A DNA stretch of 64,000 bases from an uncultured Chlamydiae bacterium (GCA_903824495.1 CAIJXB010000049.1:19235-83234); one strand, 5' to 3'. Shown: positions 16,427 through 25,279, counted from the stretch's first letter. Notes: generated by a model not told the origin, from the letters alone. Numbers and translations are program-made.

Positions 16427-17614
16427 CTTTTTTGTATCTTTGAGCCAAAAAGTGCACATCCATCCTAAAGCAAGGGAGATGGCAAGCGGCGTTAGGGCTA
16501 CTTTAAAAGAAGTAGCAGAACCTTTAAGAAGCTCTCCTATTATGTATTGCAAAAGCGCGCAGAAAAGATATCCTGTCGCCGTCATGATCCCAAATCCTGT
16601 TCCTTTAAGGCTCAGGGAGAGATATTGTCCAACTAAGGGAAATCCTTGAGAAACTCCACCAAGAAAAAAACCCCAAAGAGCAAAGATACAAAATACCATG
16701 GGAAGTGGGAATACAGGGCCATAAATTAAAAAGGCCCCTAAAAGTAGAGCTCCACTATTGTACCATTTCACAGTTAAAGAACATCTGCAAATAGAGTTTA
16801 CAATCCATCCTGAAATTATAGCTCCAAAGGCGCTTCCAAAACGAAAGGTAGCGCTTAGCATTGTTGACGTGTCAATAGTATGTCCATAGGCAAGAGAATC
16901 TGGAATGTTCCAAAGGGATGAAAAAGCGAGCAAAACACCAAAATTTGTGCTGAAATAAACCACACCAAGCCAAAATTGAGGAACCTGCACGAGTTTTCGT
17001 AAATCCTTCCAAAACTCTGATTTTTGTTTTCTAGTTGTTCGATTTTTTTGAATGCACAGGAATAAAAACAAAGAAAGAACCAGAGTAATAACTGAGAGTG
17101 TAGAGATGATGCCCCGAAAGTTCGACATGTCAAAGTTGACTAAAACAAGGACTGTGATGAGCAACGCAGACATAACATTTGCAGACATTAGAGTTAGTGA
17201 AGACATAAAAGCAAAACGCTTTGCTGTAAAGCACGCAGATGCTAGATAGACAGCTCCCACATAGGAGGTTGAAAAACCTACGGCTGTGATGATCTGAGCT
17301 AAAAACACTTGAGTAAAGCTTTCGGCTGTCGAAAACAAAAAAAGACCCAAAGATGCAACGATTGCTGACAGGCTCAGTGTCAACCTAGGACCCCACGAAT
17401 CTATAAGTCTTCCTATTACGAGCTGACTTGTTCCAAAGCTAAGAAAAAAAACAAATTCTAACATCCCCAGCTGGGAACCGGTAAGGCTCAGTTGTTTTTG
17501 TAAAGCTGGAGAAAGAACTCCAAAAAAAATCGTCACAGAGATGGACAAGATGAAATACACATCGCTGGCTCCCCACATCATCAGCGACTGAACCTTTTTT
17601 AAGAAATTGTTCAT
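16421..17614 (-). CDS. Major facilitator superfamily transporter
   Basis: A 397-residue protein with about 12 hydrophobic segments and the MFS loop motif after segment 2 (GRLIDSWGPRLTL). It uses an ion gradient to carry a small solute over the inner membrane; the solute cannot be inferred. It is flanked by the winged-helix gene (convergent) and an outer-membrane porin (divergent). No signal peptide beyond the first membrane helix. Confidence 0.85.
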   Translation of the reverse strand: MNNFLKKVQSLMMWGASDVYFILSISVTIFFGVLSPALQKQLSLTGSQLGMLEFVFFLSFGTSQLVIGRLIDSWGPRLTLSLSAIVASLGLFLFSTAESFTQVFLAQIITAVGFSTSYVGAVYLASACFTAKRFAFMSSLTLMSANVMSALLITVLVLVNFDMSNFRGIISTLSVITLVLSLFLFLCIQKNRTTRKQKSEFWKDLRKLVQVPQFWLGVVYFSTNFGVLLAFSSLWNIPDSLAYGHTIDTSTMLSATFRFGSAFGAIISGWIVNSICRCSLTVKWYNSGALLLGAFLIYGPVFPLPMVFCIFALWGFFLGGVSQGFPLVGQYLSLSLKGTGFGIMTATGYLFCALLQYIIGELLKGSATSFKVALTPLAISLALGWMCTFWLKDTKKL

Positions 17615-17763
17615 CTACCCTACCCCTTTTTTTAAAAAAACATCTCTAAAACTGGACAATACACAGACTCAAGTTAAAATTGAATACTTGTTGCTATATA
17701 TCCATTTACGCATAGAATAACTTAAGTGAAATGCATCGACTAAAAACGAAAACGAGCCGAAAA

Positions 17764-19026
17764 ATGACCAAACAAAACGCGCTACTCCTCCTTAGCCTAT
17801 TTTGTCTCTGTGCTCCTATCTATTCAGATGAATCCTCCTATGGGATCAGCGGGAACCCTGGCGCTGTCGATGTTCTAATAGGGACCGGAGCTCTTGGAAA
17901 GCGCATGCATATTCCAGAATCTTCTGGCGTGAGGCTTGGAGGCTTATGGATGGGTGATTCTAACGTTTTGCTAAGTGGGTATGATCATAGACGTTGGACG
18001 GGCAATAGCTCGTTTATTTTAGATCTTTCCATCGACTTGCAAAAGGCTATCGGATGGAAAGGTGCCTTTTTTGGCACTGAGTTTCTCCAATTCAATGGCC
18101 AGGCAACTAATGCAGATGCTGGCGTCGTTCAAGGATATAACAGCTTACCTGGCTCCCCTCCTTTAAACCGCTCCGAATTATATCAGCTCTGGATCTTGCA
18201 AAAATTCTTGGATGATAAGATCAGCATACGCATCGGAAAATCTGTTCCGACCTACCATTTCAACAACGTATCTAAACCCATTCCAACAAGCGATCCTGCG
18301 ATCTCTATCCCTTCCGTAAGCGGCTTGATTTACACTCCGATCTTTGTTAACTCAAGCTTATTTGGAGCAATCGGTGGGTATTACAACTCTGTATGCGGCG
18401 TTGTAGTGGCTGTAGCTCCTAATAAACAAGCTTATGTGAACATGGCTGTTTACGACGGGAATCTGGCCAAAGGCGTGCAAACGGGGCTCACAGGTCCTCA
18501 CTTTAACGGATACTATTTTTCCATTGTGGAAGGTGGATATGGATGGGTGGATTCTAAACCTGGCATTGCAGCTATCGGTGGGTGGTATCAAAGCGGAACA
18601 TTAACAGCGGGCTCCCAAAAACAAGATGGAACAGGTGGAATTTACGGTTTTGCTTCTCAAGCTCTTTGGATCAAAGAATCTCAAGAGGGGGCTGCGAGTA
18701 AAGGGAATGTTTCTGGATTTTTACAACTCGGTTGGAATAACTCTAGGACCCTTCCCATGAATCTTTTTGTCGGGTCAGGACTTACCGTCTTTGCACTGAT
18801 TCCAAGACGTCCGAATGATTCTTTTGGAGTTGGTATGGCATGGGCGCGTCTGAACCATCATACTTTTTCAAGATATTCAGAACTGATGTTCCAAGGTTAT
18901 TATCAGGCTCAAGTTTACAAGTCCATCTACTTTGAGCCTGTACTCAGCTATATTCCAACTCCTGGAGCGCATCCGAACAAATCCAATGTCGTGGCTGTGA
19001 CAGGAAGACTTATCACCCTATTTTAA
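17764..19026 (+). CDS. Outer-membrane porin, OprB-like
   Basis: About 420 residues with a signal peptide (KQNALLLLSLFCLCAPIYS) and then alternating beta-strand sequence ending in Phe. The region GLWMGDSNVLLSG, SFILDLSIDLQKAIGWKGAFFGTEFLQFNG, and YQLWILQKFLDDKISIRIGK is characteristic of carbohydrate-selective porins of the OprB family. The ATG at 17764 is preferred because the signal peptide then begins normally; an upstream ATG at 17731 is possible. The porin is followed by a secreted amidase, so its substrate may be amides or urea rather than sugar; that is inference. Confidence 0.8.
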   Translation: MTKQNALLLLSLFCLCAPIYSDESSYGISGNPGAVDVLIGTGALGKRMHIPESSGVRLGGLWMGDSNVLLSGYDHRRWTGNSSFILDLSIDLQKAIGWKGAFFGTEFLQFNGQATNADAGVVQGYNSLPGSPPLNRSELYQLWILQKFLDDKISIRIGKSVPTYHFNNVSKPIPTSDPAISIPSVSGLIYTPIFVNSSLFGAIGGYYNSVCGVVVAVAPNKQAYVNMAVYDGNLAKGVQTGLTGPHFNGYYFSIVEGGYGWVDSKPGIAAIGGWYQSGTLTAGSQKQDGTGGIYGFASQALWIKESQEGAASKGNVSGFLQLGWNNSRTLPMNLFVGSGLTVFALIPRRPNDSFGVGMAWARLNHHTFSRYSELMFQGYYQAQVYKSIYFEPVLSYIPTPGAHPNKSNVVAVTGRLITLF

Positions 19027-19089
19027 AAAAATCTTGCATTTCTTTGTTATAAAGATTACATGTGGATTTTTGTTTAATAGGAGCAAAAA

Positions 19090-20295
19090 ATGCTAACAAA
19101 AACGAAAATTTTCTCATTGCTCGTGGCAGCTTTGCAAGTTTCTTCCCTTACAGCAGAGACATACAAAGTCGCTGCAACCCCAGATACGGTAACTCTCGGG
19201 CTTTTTACTCTTAACAAACCCCCTGCTATCAAGGTCAAATCAGGAGACATTGTTTCCATGGAAACATGGAATAGTTGCCTTCATGAGATGGTCTTCAATA
19301 AAACGACTCCTGCTGATGTTGCTAAATTTTATGTAGCACATGACATTCAAAAAAGACGTGGTATGCACTCGTTAACAGGTCCTGTTTATGTGGAAGGTGC
19401 AGAGCCAGGAGATGTTTTAGAAATTAGAGTTCTTGACATCAAGCTCGGAGATTTTGGTTATAACTTTTTAAGTCCAACTCAAGGGATTTTATCAGAGTTT
19501 ACGAAACCTAGGATCAAGTACTTTAAATATGACAAGAAAAACAATTCAGTAGAGTTTGCAAAAGGAGTATGTCTACAGCTAAAACCTTTTCCAGGCATCA
19601 TTGCTGTGGCACCGCCCCTTGATTGGCCTAAAGGCTGGCCTGTTAATATTGATGCCCCAGCTGCACAGCCAGTTGCTGGAGAATTCAATTCAGTGCCACC
19701 AGGTCCTTTTGGCGGTAACTTAGATCAGCCAGAATTGCAAGCTGGATCTATTCTATTTGTTCCTGTGTTCCAAAAAGGAGGACTTGTCTGGACTGGAGAT
19801 TCCCATGCGATGCAAAGCAATGGAGAAATCGATATAACAGCTCTAGAAACTTCCTTTGAAGGGATCTCCTTACAATTCATCGTCAGAAAAGATCTGAGAG
19901 CAGAAGGTGTCGCTGACACCACAAAAAGAAAAGGCGCTGATGCATTTACATGGCCCATCATCGAAAATGAGACGCATTGGATGATCGTAGGGCTCAATAC
20001 TGATCTTTTTGAAGCGATGAAACTAGCTTCTCGAAATGCCATCGACTTTTTAGTGCGTACGCAAGGGCTTTCTAGAGAAGAAAGCTATCAGCTCTTAAGC
20101 ATGGTCGGCGACTTTGAAATTGCTGAAGCTGTCAATATGATCAAAAACGTGACAGTGCATATTCCAAAAGCTCCCTTTAAAGGGCCAGGGAAAAAATCCA
20201 CTCTTTGTTTAGAGGGCACCTTCCCCTTAAAAACACCCCAAGTGACCAGTGTAGAGGCTGTATGCACCCCTCAAGAAGGGATCACTCTTGAATAA
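19090..20295 (+). CDS. Secreted acetamidase/formamidase
   Basis: FmdA/AmdA-family hydrolase releasing ammonia from short amides. After a signal peptide (residues 1-22, ending SLTA) come the family landmarks GPVYVEGAEPGDVLEIRVLDI, GDFGYN, VNIDAP and FGGNLD, and VWTGDSHAMQSNGEI near the metal site. AGGAG stands seven bases before the ATG. The enzyme family is usually cytosolic, so export is notable, and pairing with an outer-membrane porin suggests amide breakdown in the periplasm. The next gene follows closely. Confidence 0.85.
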   Translation: MLTKTKIFSLLVAALQVSSLTAETYKVAATPDTVTLGLFTLNKPPAIKVKSGDIVSMETWNSCLHEMVFNKTTPADVAKFYVAHDIQKRRGMHSLTGPVYVEGAEPGDVLEIRVLDIKLGDFGYNFLSPTQGILSEFTKPRIKYFKYDKKNNSVEFAKGVCLQLKPFPGIIAVAPPLDWPKGWPVNIDAPAAQPVAGEFNSVPPGPFGGNLDQPELQAGSILFVPVFQKGGLVWTGDSHAMQSNGEIDITALETSFEGISLQFIVRKDLRAEGVADTTKRKGADAFTWPIIENETHWMIVGLNTDLFEAMKLASRNAIDFLVRTQGLSREESYQLLSMVGDFEIAEAVNMIKNVTVHIPKAPFKGPGKKSTLCLEGTFPLKTPQVTSVEAVCTPQEGITLE

Positions 20296-20314
20296 CTTTA
20301 AAAAGGAAATTTTG

Positions 20315-20707
20315 ATGAAAAAGATCATAGCATTATTACTCGTTTCCCTTTCAGGGTTTGCCGACAATCTTGTACTAGAGAATTTAACACCTCATCCAGC
20401 TGCTGATCAAAAATCCAAGATTGCAGTTCAATGGGCCAGTTCTAACAAAGAAGTTGATAGCGAAAACCAAGCCTTGATGCATGGACAAAAATTAAATCCA
20501 GAAACAATGCAATCTCTTACTCAAACTGGAAAGATCAGTTTAAAAATTCCCCAAAAAGCAGAATACTTTAGAGTGCTCGCTTGGTCCAATGGAGACGGTG
20601 ATCCAGATTTTCATACCAACTGGGTCGATGTAGTACCAAATAAGACCTACACGTTAAAAGCGGACCATTTAGTCCCTTCAGTCCTCATGTCAGGCTCTGG
20701 CTGCTAA
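20315..20707 (+). CDS. Small exported protein of unknown function
   Basis: A 130-residue protein with a signal peptide (MKKIIALLLVSLSGFA) and a beta-rich mature part ending SGSGC. The frame opens at 20288 inside the end of the amidase gene, but the ATG at 20315 has AAGGA at the right distance and a normal signal peptide. No family recognised. It is probably co-transcribed with the amidase and may assist it. Confidence 0.7.
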   Translation: MKKIIALLLVSLSGFADNLVLENLTPHPAADQKSKIAVQWASSNKEVDSENQALMHGQKLNPETMQSLTQTGKISLKIPQKAEYFRVLAWSNGDGDPDFHTNWVDVVPNKTYTLKADHLVPSVLMSGSGC

Positions 20708-20713
20708 ATCTTT

Positions 20714-21940
20714 TTAGATAAAAGTTATTGGAAGCGCTGTAATAGTCTCTGATAAGGACAAGGGTTTTTCTTTAAAACAAAAGACGATAGCATGTCCAAC
20801 ACGCACCTGCAACTTTTCAAGCACATGAAAATTTTTAGCGGCGTTTAAGGTAGGTGTTGCTGTTTTTTTAAATTCGACCGGGTATAGACATTGATCATAT
20901 TCGATCAACAGATCAATTTCCTTTTGATCTTTGTCTCGATAAAAATACAGATTGGGTTTTACTCCAGAATATAAATAGGTTTTCAAGATCTCTGATAGCA
21001 AGTAGGTTTCAAGGATCGCCCCGGACATCGATCCAGCTTCAAGTGATTTTGCTGTAGACCAGCCTGTTAAATAAGAACAAAGTCCTGTATCCAAAAAGTA
21101 CAATTTTGGAGTTTTAATAAGTCGACTTGTCAAGTTATTGTGATAAGGCTGCAATAAGTAAATCAAACCAGAAGTTTCGAGGATCGAGATCCAGGATTTA
21201 ATTGTTTTTTGATCCACATCGACATCTCGAGCCATATCAGCATAATTAATAAGCTGCCCACTGCGAGCTGCAGCTACTTTTAAAAACCTTTGAAAGGTCG
21301 CAAGATCACCAATTTTGCTTAAATCACGAACATCTCGTTGAACATAGGTTTGAACGTATGAAGAGTAAAAAACATCTCTTGAAACTTTACGATCGGACAC
21401 AATTTTTGGAAACGACCCTCTCCAAATATCCTCATAAACTTGCTGTAAATCTTTCCCTTTTTGCTTAGAAAGAAAGGCCTTGGAAATAAAGTCATCAGAA
21501 GGTAAGAAAGGATGAAAATCATGAGTGCGCTTCTCTATTTCAGTTTGAGACAATCCTAAAAGTTCACAGATGCCAACTCTTCCGGCTAAAGTTTCTGAAA
21601 TCCCTTTCATTAACTCGAACTTTTGAGAACCTGTTAACCAAAAAAGACCATTTTTCTTTTCTTTATCGGCTATGATTTTTATGGCTGAAAAAAGCTCGGG
21701 AGCATACTGCACTTCGTCGATGATAACAGGGGGTTTATGTCTTTGTAAAAAAAGAGCAGGATCCGTTTTAGCTAAAGCTCTTTCATCAAGATCATCAAGC
21801 GTTACATAAGATCGGCCTTCCCCTTTTAGATGCTCCAGCAAAGTAGTTTTGCCGACTTGTCTCGGTCCAGTAACAAGTAAAACCGGGAAAGTATCTGAAA
21901 TATTTTCTATTAAGTCGTCAATATTTCGCTTGTAGTACAT
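20714..21940 (-). CDS. DUF4143-type P-loop ATPase
   Basis: A 408-residue member of the AAA-like family seen widely in mobile gene pools: Walker A LLVTGPRQVGKTTLL, sensor/Walker B PPVIIDEVQYAPELFSAIK, LTGSQ, and the C-terminal DUF4143 part (YVQTYVQRDVRDLSKIGDL, LYFLDTGLCSYLTGW, ILETYLLSEI, and a nuclease-like FYRDKDQKEIDLLIE). The last stretch resembles the D..E-x-D core of PD-(D/E)xK folds. Cellular role is not established for the family. It opens the accessory island that runs to tRNA-Ser. Confidence 0.85.
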   Translation of the reverse strand: MYYKRNIDDLIENISDTFPVLLVTGPRQVGKTTLLEHLKGEGRSYVTLDDLDERALAKTDPALFLQRHKPPVIIDEVQYAPELFSAIKIIADKEKKNGLFWLTGSQKFELMKGISETLAGRVGICELLGLSQTEIEKRTHDFHPFLPSDDFISKAFLSKQKGKDLQQVYEDIWRGSFPKIVSDRKVSRDVFYSSYVQTYVQRDVRDLSKIGDLATFQRFLKVAAARSGQLINYADMARDVDVDQKTIKSWISILETSGLIYLLQPYHNNLTSRLIKTPKLYFLDTGLCSYLTGWSTAKSLEAGSMSGAILETYLLSEILKTYLYSGVKPNLYFYRDKDQKEIDLLIEYDQCLYPVEFKKTATPTLNAAKNFHVLEKLQVRVGHAIVFCFKEKPLSLSETITALPITFI

Positions 21941-22081
21941 GGAACCTCGTCTAAAATGGACTGTAATTCCATATTAGCCGACTCTTATATTTTTTAGCAA
22001 GAGCTCTAACAGTTTTTTTAACGCCTTAACAATAAAACAAAAAAACATACTAACAACTAAATATTAATGACTTATGACTTA

Positions 22082-22278
22082 ATAAGGCACACTCTCAAAA
22101 AGAGTGAGGTTTCGTTGCACTGCCGGACGAGAGAGGGACCAATTCGTACCGTTTCCCAAATTCCGATGAGGCTCAAAGTCCTCTGTTATCAGATTTTACC
22201 GATCCATGAAGTCTTAAGGGGTCTTATTGGGTTGAGATTCGGGATTGACAGAAAAACTGTGACGAAGGGATTACTATT
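22082..22278 (+). repeat. Island repeat, copy 1 (helix-turn-helix remnant)
   Basis: This stretch aligns base for base over most of its length with 23315-23572: GGTTTCGTTGC, GGGACCAATTCGTACCG, CCGATCCATGAAGTCTTA, TTGGGTTGAGATT. Copy 1 lacks about 40 internal bases. Its right end touches the stop codon of the nucleotidyltransferase gene at 22274. A small hairpin (CACTCT / AGAGTG) starts it, in the place where copy 2 has a copy of the tRNA-Ser terminator. Confidence 0.7.
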
Positions 22279-22804
22279 TTGAAGATGCTAATTGCTTTAG
22301 AAATTCATCCAGCTTTTCTGAATATCCTTCTGCCTTAGCCCAATTTTTGAGATTTTTTCTGTCGATAGAACGTTCCTTGGCTACAAGAATGGCTTGATCT
22401 AAAGCTTGCTTGTCATTCCAGTGAAAAAAAGAAGCAAGTCGATCCTTGACGCAGTCTGTTGGGGATAACAGCTGCAACATTCCAGACGAACTTTTTAACG
22501 TTTCAAATTTGCGTACAGCTTCATGACCTACAGTGATCGGAGGATTGACAAAGTCGATAACGTAAGGGCATTCTTCATGAGTAAAGCATCTTCCGAGTCT
22601 TTTAAATCCAAATTCTCCGAGGATTTTTTCTATAGGTTTTAACTCTACATACGTAGCAAAGTCTACATCCATTGACTGATAGCGATTATGGCTATAGATG
22701 GAGACGCAAGCACCACCAACGAGCACGGCATCTATATCATGCCTTTTAAGTGTTTGATAGACAAAGCAAGCTAGTTCTTCCAATGAGACTTTAGCAAAGT
22801 TCAT
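22274..22804 (-). CDS. Nucleotidyltransferase-fold protein of a toxin-antitoxin-like pair
   Basis: A 176-residue protein. VLVGGACVSIYSHNRYQSMDVDFA is the minimal nucleotidyltransferase core (GG turn, Ser, then D-x-D); SPTDCVKDRLASFFHW and ALDQAILVA in the second half match DUF6036/AbiEii-like proteins. It begins inside the last codon of the winged-helix gene (ATGA overlap), so the two are translated together. Substrate unknown; such enzymes transfer nucleotides to tRNA ends or to proteins. Confidence 0.75.
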   Translation of the reverse strand: MNFAKVSLEELACFVYQTLKRHDIDAVLVGGACVSIYSHNRYQSMDVDFATYVELKPIEKILGEFGFKRLGRCFTHEECPYVIDFVNPPITVGHEAVRKFETLKSSSGMLQLLSPTDCVKDRLASFFHWNDKQALDQAILVAKERSIDRKNLKNWAKAEGYSEKLDEFLKQLASSK

Positions 22805-23136
22805 AACGGTTTCCCTGTCTTTCTAGGTCTTTTTCTTTTGGTCACTTGATATTGAGCTTCTTGAATATCTTTTGGAAGATATTCATAAGCTTTTTCAGCT
22901 AACGATTGGATTTCTTTAAGAAAGACATAGCGAGGATTCCACCTAAACACACGTGTTTTCCCTTCTAGAAAGCTGACGAGTAAACCTCCCTCTTCCAGCT
23001 TGCGTAATGTTTTCTGAATGGGGTCTAAGGCAGAACCAAAAATAGTTCGAAGTTCTGACGCATTGGCTTTCCCATGTAAGGAAAGGTATATCAATATTTT
23101 TTCCACATTCTTATTCGAAAAAAGATACTCTAACAT
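22801..23136 (-). CDS. Winged-helix regulator paired with the nucleotidyltransferase
   Basis: A 111-residue protein that is almost entirely one ArsR-like winged helix: EKILIYLSLHGKANASELRTIFG, DPIQKTLRKLEEGGLLVSF, TRVFRWNPRY. A basic C-terminus (TKRKRPRKTGK) follows. It is the first gene of the two-gene unit and overlaps the nucleotidyltransferase by four bases. Role as antitoxin and autorepressor is inferred from this layout. A tandem TATA-rich stretch just upstream (23137-23170, with two copies of TATATAGGTT-like sequence) may hold its operator. Confidence 0.7.
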   Translation of the reverse strand: MLEYLFSNKNVEKILIYLSLHGKANASELRTIFGSALDPIQKTLRKLEEGGLLVSFLEGKTRVFRWNPRYVFLKEIQSLAEKAYEYLPKDIQEAQYQVTKRKRPRKTGKPL

Positions 23137-23314
23137 AACACACCTATATAATAGGTTATATTACCGACAATATAGGTTGCTTGTCAATTAAAAACCTAGG
23201 CCGTGAAAAATAAAATATAACTTATTTATTTATAGAGACCTAAAGATAGCGGCGGCATTTCTCAGAATGATACTTGATCATTACGTGGATGCCAACGAAA
23301 TGATCGAAACAACA

Positions 23315-23572
23315 AAAAACCGAACCCTTAGAGTAAGAGTTCGGTTTCGTTGCGCTTTCGGACGAAGGAGGGACCAATTCGTACCGCTTCCCAAATCTCA
23401 ATGAAGCTCAAAGTCCCCTGTCATCAAACTTTGCCGATCCATGAAGTCTTAGCCTCAAAGATTCGAGAGTTGAAGATTTTAGGAATGACCAATAGAGATA
23501 TTGGGTTGAGATTAGGGATTGATAGAAAAACTATGGCAAAGGGATTGCATGATAAGAGCATCATTTTTCCAA
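23315..23572 (+). repeat. Island repeat, copy 2 (tRNA-Ser terminator copy plus helix-turn-helix remnant)
   Basis: It begins with CCGAACCCTTAGAGTAAGAGTTCGG followed by TTTCGTTGCG, nearly the same as the tRNA-Ser terminator and its flank at 25241-25275. It continues into a 77-codon frame (23350-23583) whose end, KIRELKILGMTNRDIGLRLG then IDRKT, is a helix-turn-helix of the recombinase/transposase kind. The frame has no proper start and no catalytic domain, so it is a remnant. It ends over the 3' end of the AbiEii-like gene, as copy 1 ends at the other nucleotidyltransferase. Confidence 0.65.
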
Positions 23573-24397
23573 AGCTAAGTTAATTTCTGAAATCACTTCG
23601 GCAATATCGATCGGAAGAAGCAGTTCATTCGCAATGTTGCCAAGACCTTTTCGATGAGCTATCCATAATTTTTGCAGAGCCTGTAACCCTGTATCAGTAA
23701 ATGCAATTTGCTTATAAGAAGTTTCTCTTCTTGAAAAAGTATTTTTTATAGCACTCTCTAGAAGATCTCTTTTGAGAAGTCCCTTCTCTCTGCAAAGGAG
23801 CAAAAGGTCATGATAATCCTTCATTCGGCTATTTTTTTCACCTTTGGATAGGACTGTTTCTAGCTTTTCTGCAAAGATTGTTTCTGCGGGATAGGCCATC
23901 AAAGAGATCTCTCCCTCAAATAACGGTTTTCCTTTATGTGTGAAAACTGGAAATGTACGACTTTCAGGAACGACCACATCACCAATTCCTACATCTATTT
24001 GAATTTTGTCTCTCATTTTGCCGAAAAGTACTTTCAGTGTAATGCGATACCCAGAATATGCCATGTGCGGCTGCTCTAACAACTCGCTCTTTTCGTAAAG
24101 AAAAATGAAGCCATCTTCTAACTTTTCAGAGAGAATGCGTTCAATAGAATTTCGAATTTCTTTCTCTTCTGCGTTTATACGGTTCATTAAGAAATCCAAA
24201 TCCATTGTTTCTCGACCAATGTCAATGAGGTATGAAAGGAGAAAACCTCCCTTGAAGATTATTTTTTCTTTTTCTGAAGATTTTGAGAGTCGCGCTAGAA
24301 ATCTTTCCAAGAGAAGATTTTTCCAGCATTGGTTAAAGTGAATCCCCTTGTCCTTGGCAATTATCAGAAGGCGGTCTTTTAGAGCTTGCTCATTCAC
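23561..24397 (-). CDS. AbiEii-type nucleotidyltransferase toxin
   Basis: A 278-residue protein with the AbiEii layout: FKGGFLLSYLIDIGRETMDLDFL is the catalytic GG...S/T-x-D-x-D core, followed by IQIDVGIGD (third acidic residue), YPAETIFAEKLETVLSKGEKNSRMKDYHDL (the conserved Lys and Asp near nucleotide). Family members are bacteriostatic toxins or phage-defence effectors that use a nucleotide to modify tRNA. It overlaps the upstream AbiEi-like gene by ATGA. The 3' end overlaps the island repeat by about 12 bases. Confidence 0.85.
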   Translation of the reverse strand: MNEQALKDRLLIIAKDKGIHFNQCWKNLLLERFLARLSKSSEKEKIIFKGGFLLSYLIDIGRETMDLDFLMNRINAEEKEIRNSIERILSEKLEDGFIFLYEKSELLEQPHMAYSGYRITLKVLFGKMRDKIQIDVGIGDVVVPESRTFPVFTHKGKPLFEGEISLMAYPAETIFAEKLETVLSKGEKNSRMKDYHDLLLLCREKGLLKRDLLESAIKNTFSRRETSYKQIAFTDTGLQALQKLWIAHRKGLGNIANELLLPIDIAEVISEINLALEK

Positions 24398-24987
24398 GTT
24401 GTAACCATCATTAGAAAATCTGTAATGTCTACTCTTAATTTTTTAGCATATTCTTGAAGTTTTAATAAATTGATCTTTTTAGATCCTTTTTGCGAAACTC
24501 CCATTTTAAGGGCCTTAATTGCAGTCTCACGACTCAAAAAGCGAAAAGAGTCTATGATGGTGCGCTCCCGATCGAAAATAGGCACGGAAACGCCTTCTAG
24601 AACTACCTTGGTAACTCCAAGCTCTATATTCCTCAGCCTAGTGAATTTAATTTCTCTACTCTTTTTAATGCTAGTACTATTCTTGACCGCAATCCAATGC
24701 TGTCTTGGTATCTCTTCAGTTAGTCCATAGACAGCTAAAGCTGAGATAAGACAAATGACTCCGCCAGAAACAGAAATAACAGCTTCTATAAGGTCTCTCC
24801 ACTGAAATGTCGAATTTTTAGAAGTAGCGCTCTGATAAACTCCACGCCGAATTCTATTAATGATCCCTTTTTTGATGTAATGGTGAAGCGTCGCTATTGT
24901 AATTCCCAAGGTTCGAACTTCTTTAGAAGTAAAATAGGGCTTCTTTAGCAGTGGTTGCAATGCATCTAAGGCTAATTGTTCCTTCAT
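24394..24987 (-). CDS. AbiEi-type antitoxin / transcriptional regulator
   Basis: About 197 residues from ATG 24987: an N-terminal winged helix (KKPYFTSKEVRTLGITIATLHHYIKKGIINRI, RRGVYQ) and a C-terminal antitoxin domain (SGGVICLISALAVYGLTEEIP, FDRERTIIDSFRF). A very strong GGGAGGAG precedes a double ATG at 24990/24987; the frame opens at 25035 but the extra residues cross the operator region. AbiEi proteins repress their own promoter and neutralise AbiEii without a stable complex (type IV). Translational overlap with the toxin supports the call. Confidence 0.85.
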   Translation of the reverse strand: MKEQLALDALQPLLKKPYFTSKEVRTLGITIATLHHYIKKGIINRIRRGVYQSATSKNSTFQWRDLIEAVISVSGGVICLISALAVYGLTEEIPRQHWIAVKNSTSIKKSREIKFTRLRNIELGVTKVVLEGVSVPIFDRERTIIDSFRFLSRETAIKALKMGVSQKGSKKINLLKLQEYAKKLRVDITDFLMMVTT

Positions 24988-25004
24988 CATCTCCTCCCTT
25001 TTAC

Positions 25005-25057
25005 TTAACTTAATAAAAACACTCAAAACATTCAAGTGAGTTTTTTTGTTAAGTTAA
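25005..25057. promoter_or_regulatory. Inverted-repeat operator candidate of the AbiE pair
   Basis: TTAACTTAA (25005-25013) and TTAAGTTAA (25049-25057) are perfect inverted arms flanking an inner CACTC/AAGTGAG region, directly upstream of the abiEi ribosome site. AbiEi proteins are known to bind inverted repeats in their promoters; occupation here is inferred. Confidence 0.45.
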
Positions 25058-25180
25058 CAAAAATGATTAACTCACTTAAAAACAACAACTTAAACAATAG
25101 ATTCCATACTTGAAAATGACGATTTTAGAATGAGAAGTTTTGCAATGGCTATCAAACGAGTGATGAGAGTTTACGAAGCA

Positions 25181-25210
25181 AACCATTTCGTGCATGTTCA
25201 CGAAATGGTT
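25181..25210. repeat. Perfect 12-bp hairpin beside the tRNA-Ser terminator
   Basis: AACCATTTCGTG and CACGAAATGGTT are perfect complements with a 6-base loop. A related imperfect hairpin (GATCATTACGT..ACGAAATGATC, near 23277-23305) stands in the same position before the terminator copy at 23320. The pair suggests that hairpin plus terminator was duplicated as one unit. Confidence 0.6.
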
Positions 25211-25232
25211 CAAACCTTAGAATCTCTAAAAA

Positions 25233-25265
25233 CAAAAAAACCGAACCCTTAAAGTAAGGGTTCGG
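25233..25265 (-). terminator. Terminator of tRNA-Ser
   Basis: On the minus strand an 11-bp stem (CCGAACCCTTA / TAAGGGTTCGG) with a 3-base loop is followed by TTTTTTTG. It starts about 14 bases past the tRNA 3' end. Confidence 0.9.
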
Positions 25266-25279
25266 TTTCGTTGCGTTGT

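Noticed and set aside
22067..22282. The 71-codon frame as a real gene
   Set aside because: It is a decayed repeat copy with an internal deletion relative to 23315-23572 and lacks a proper start.
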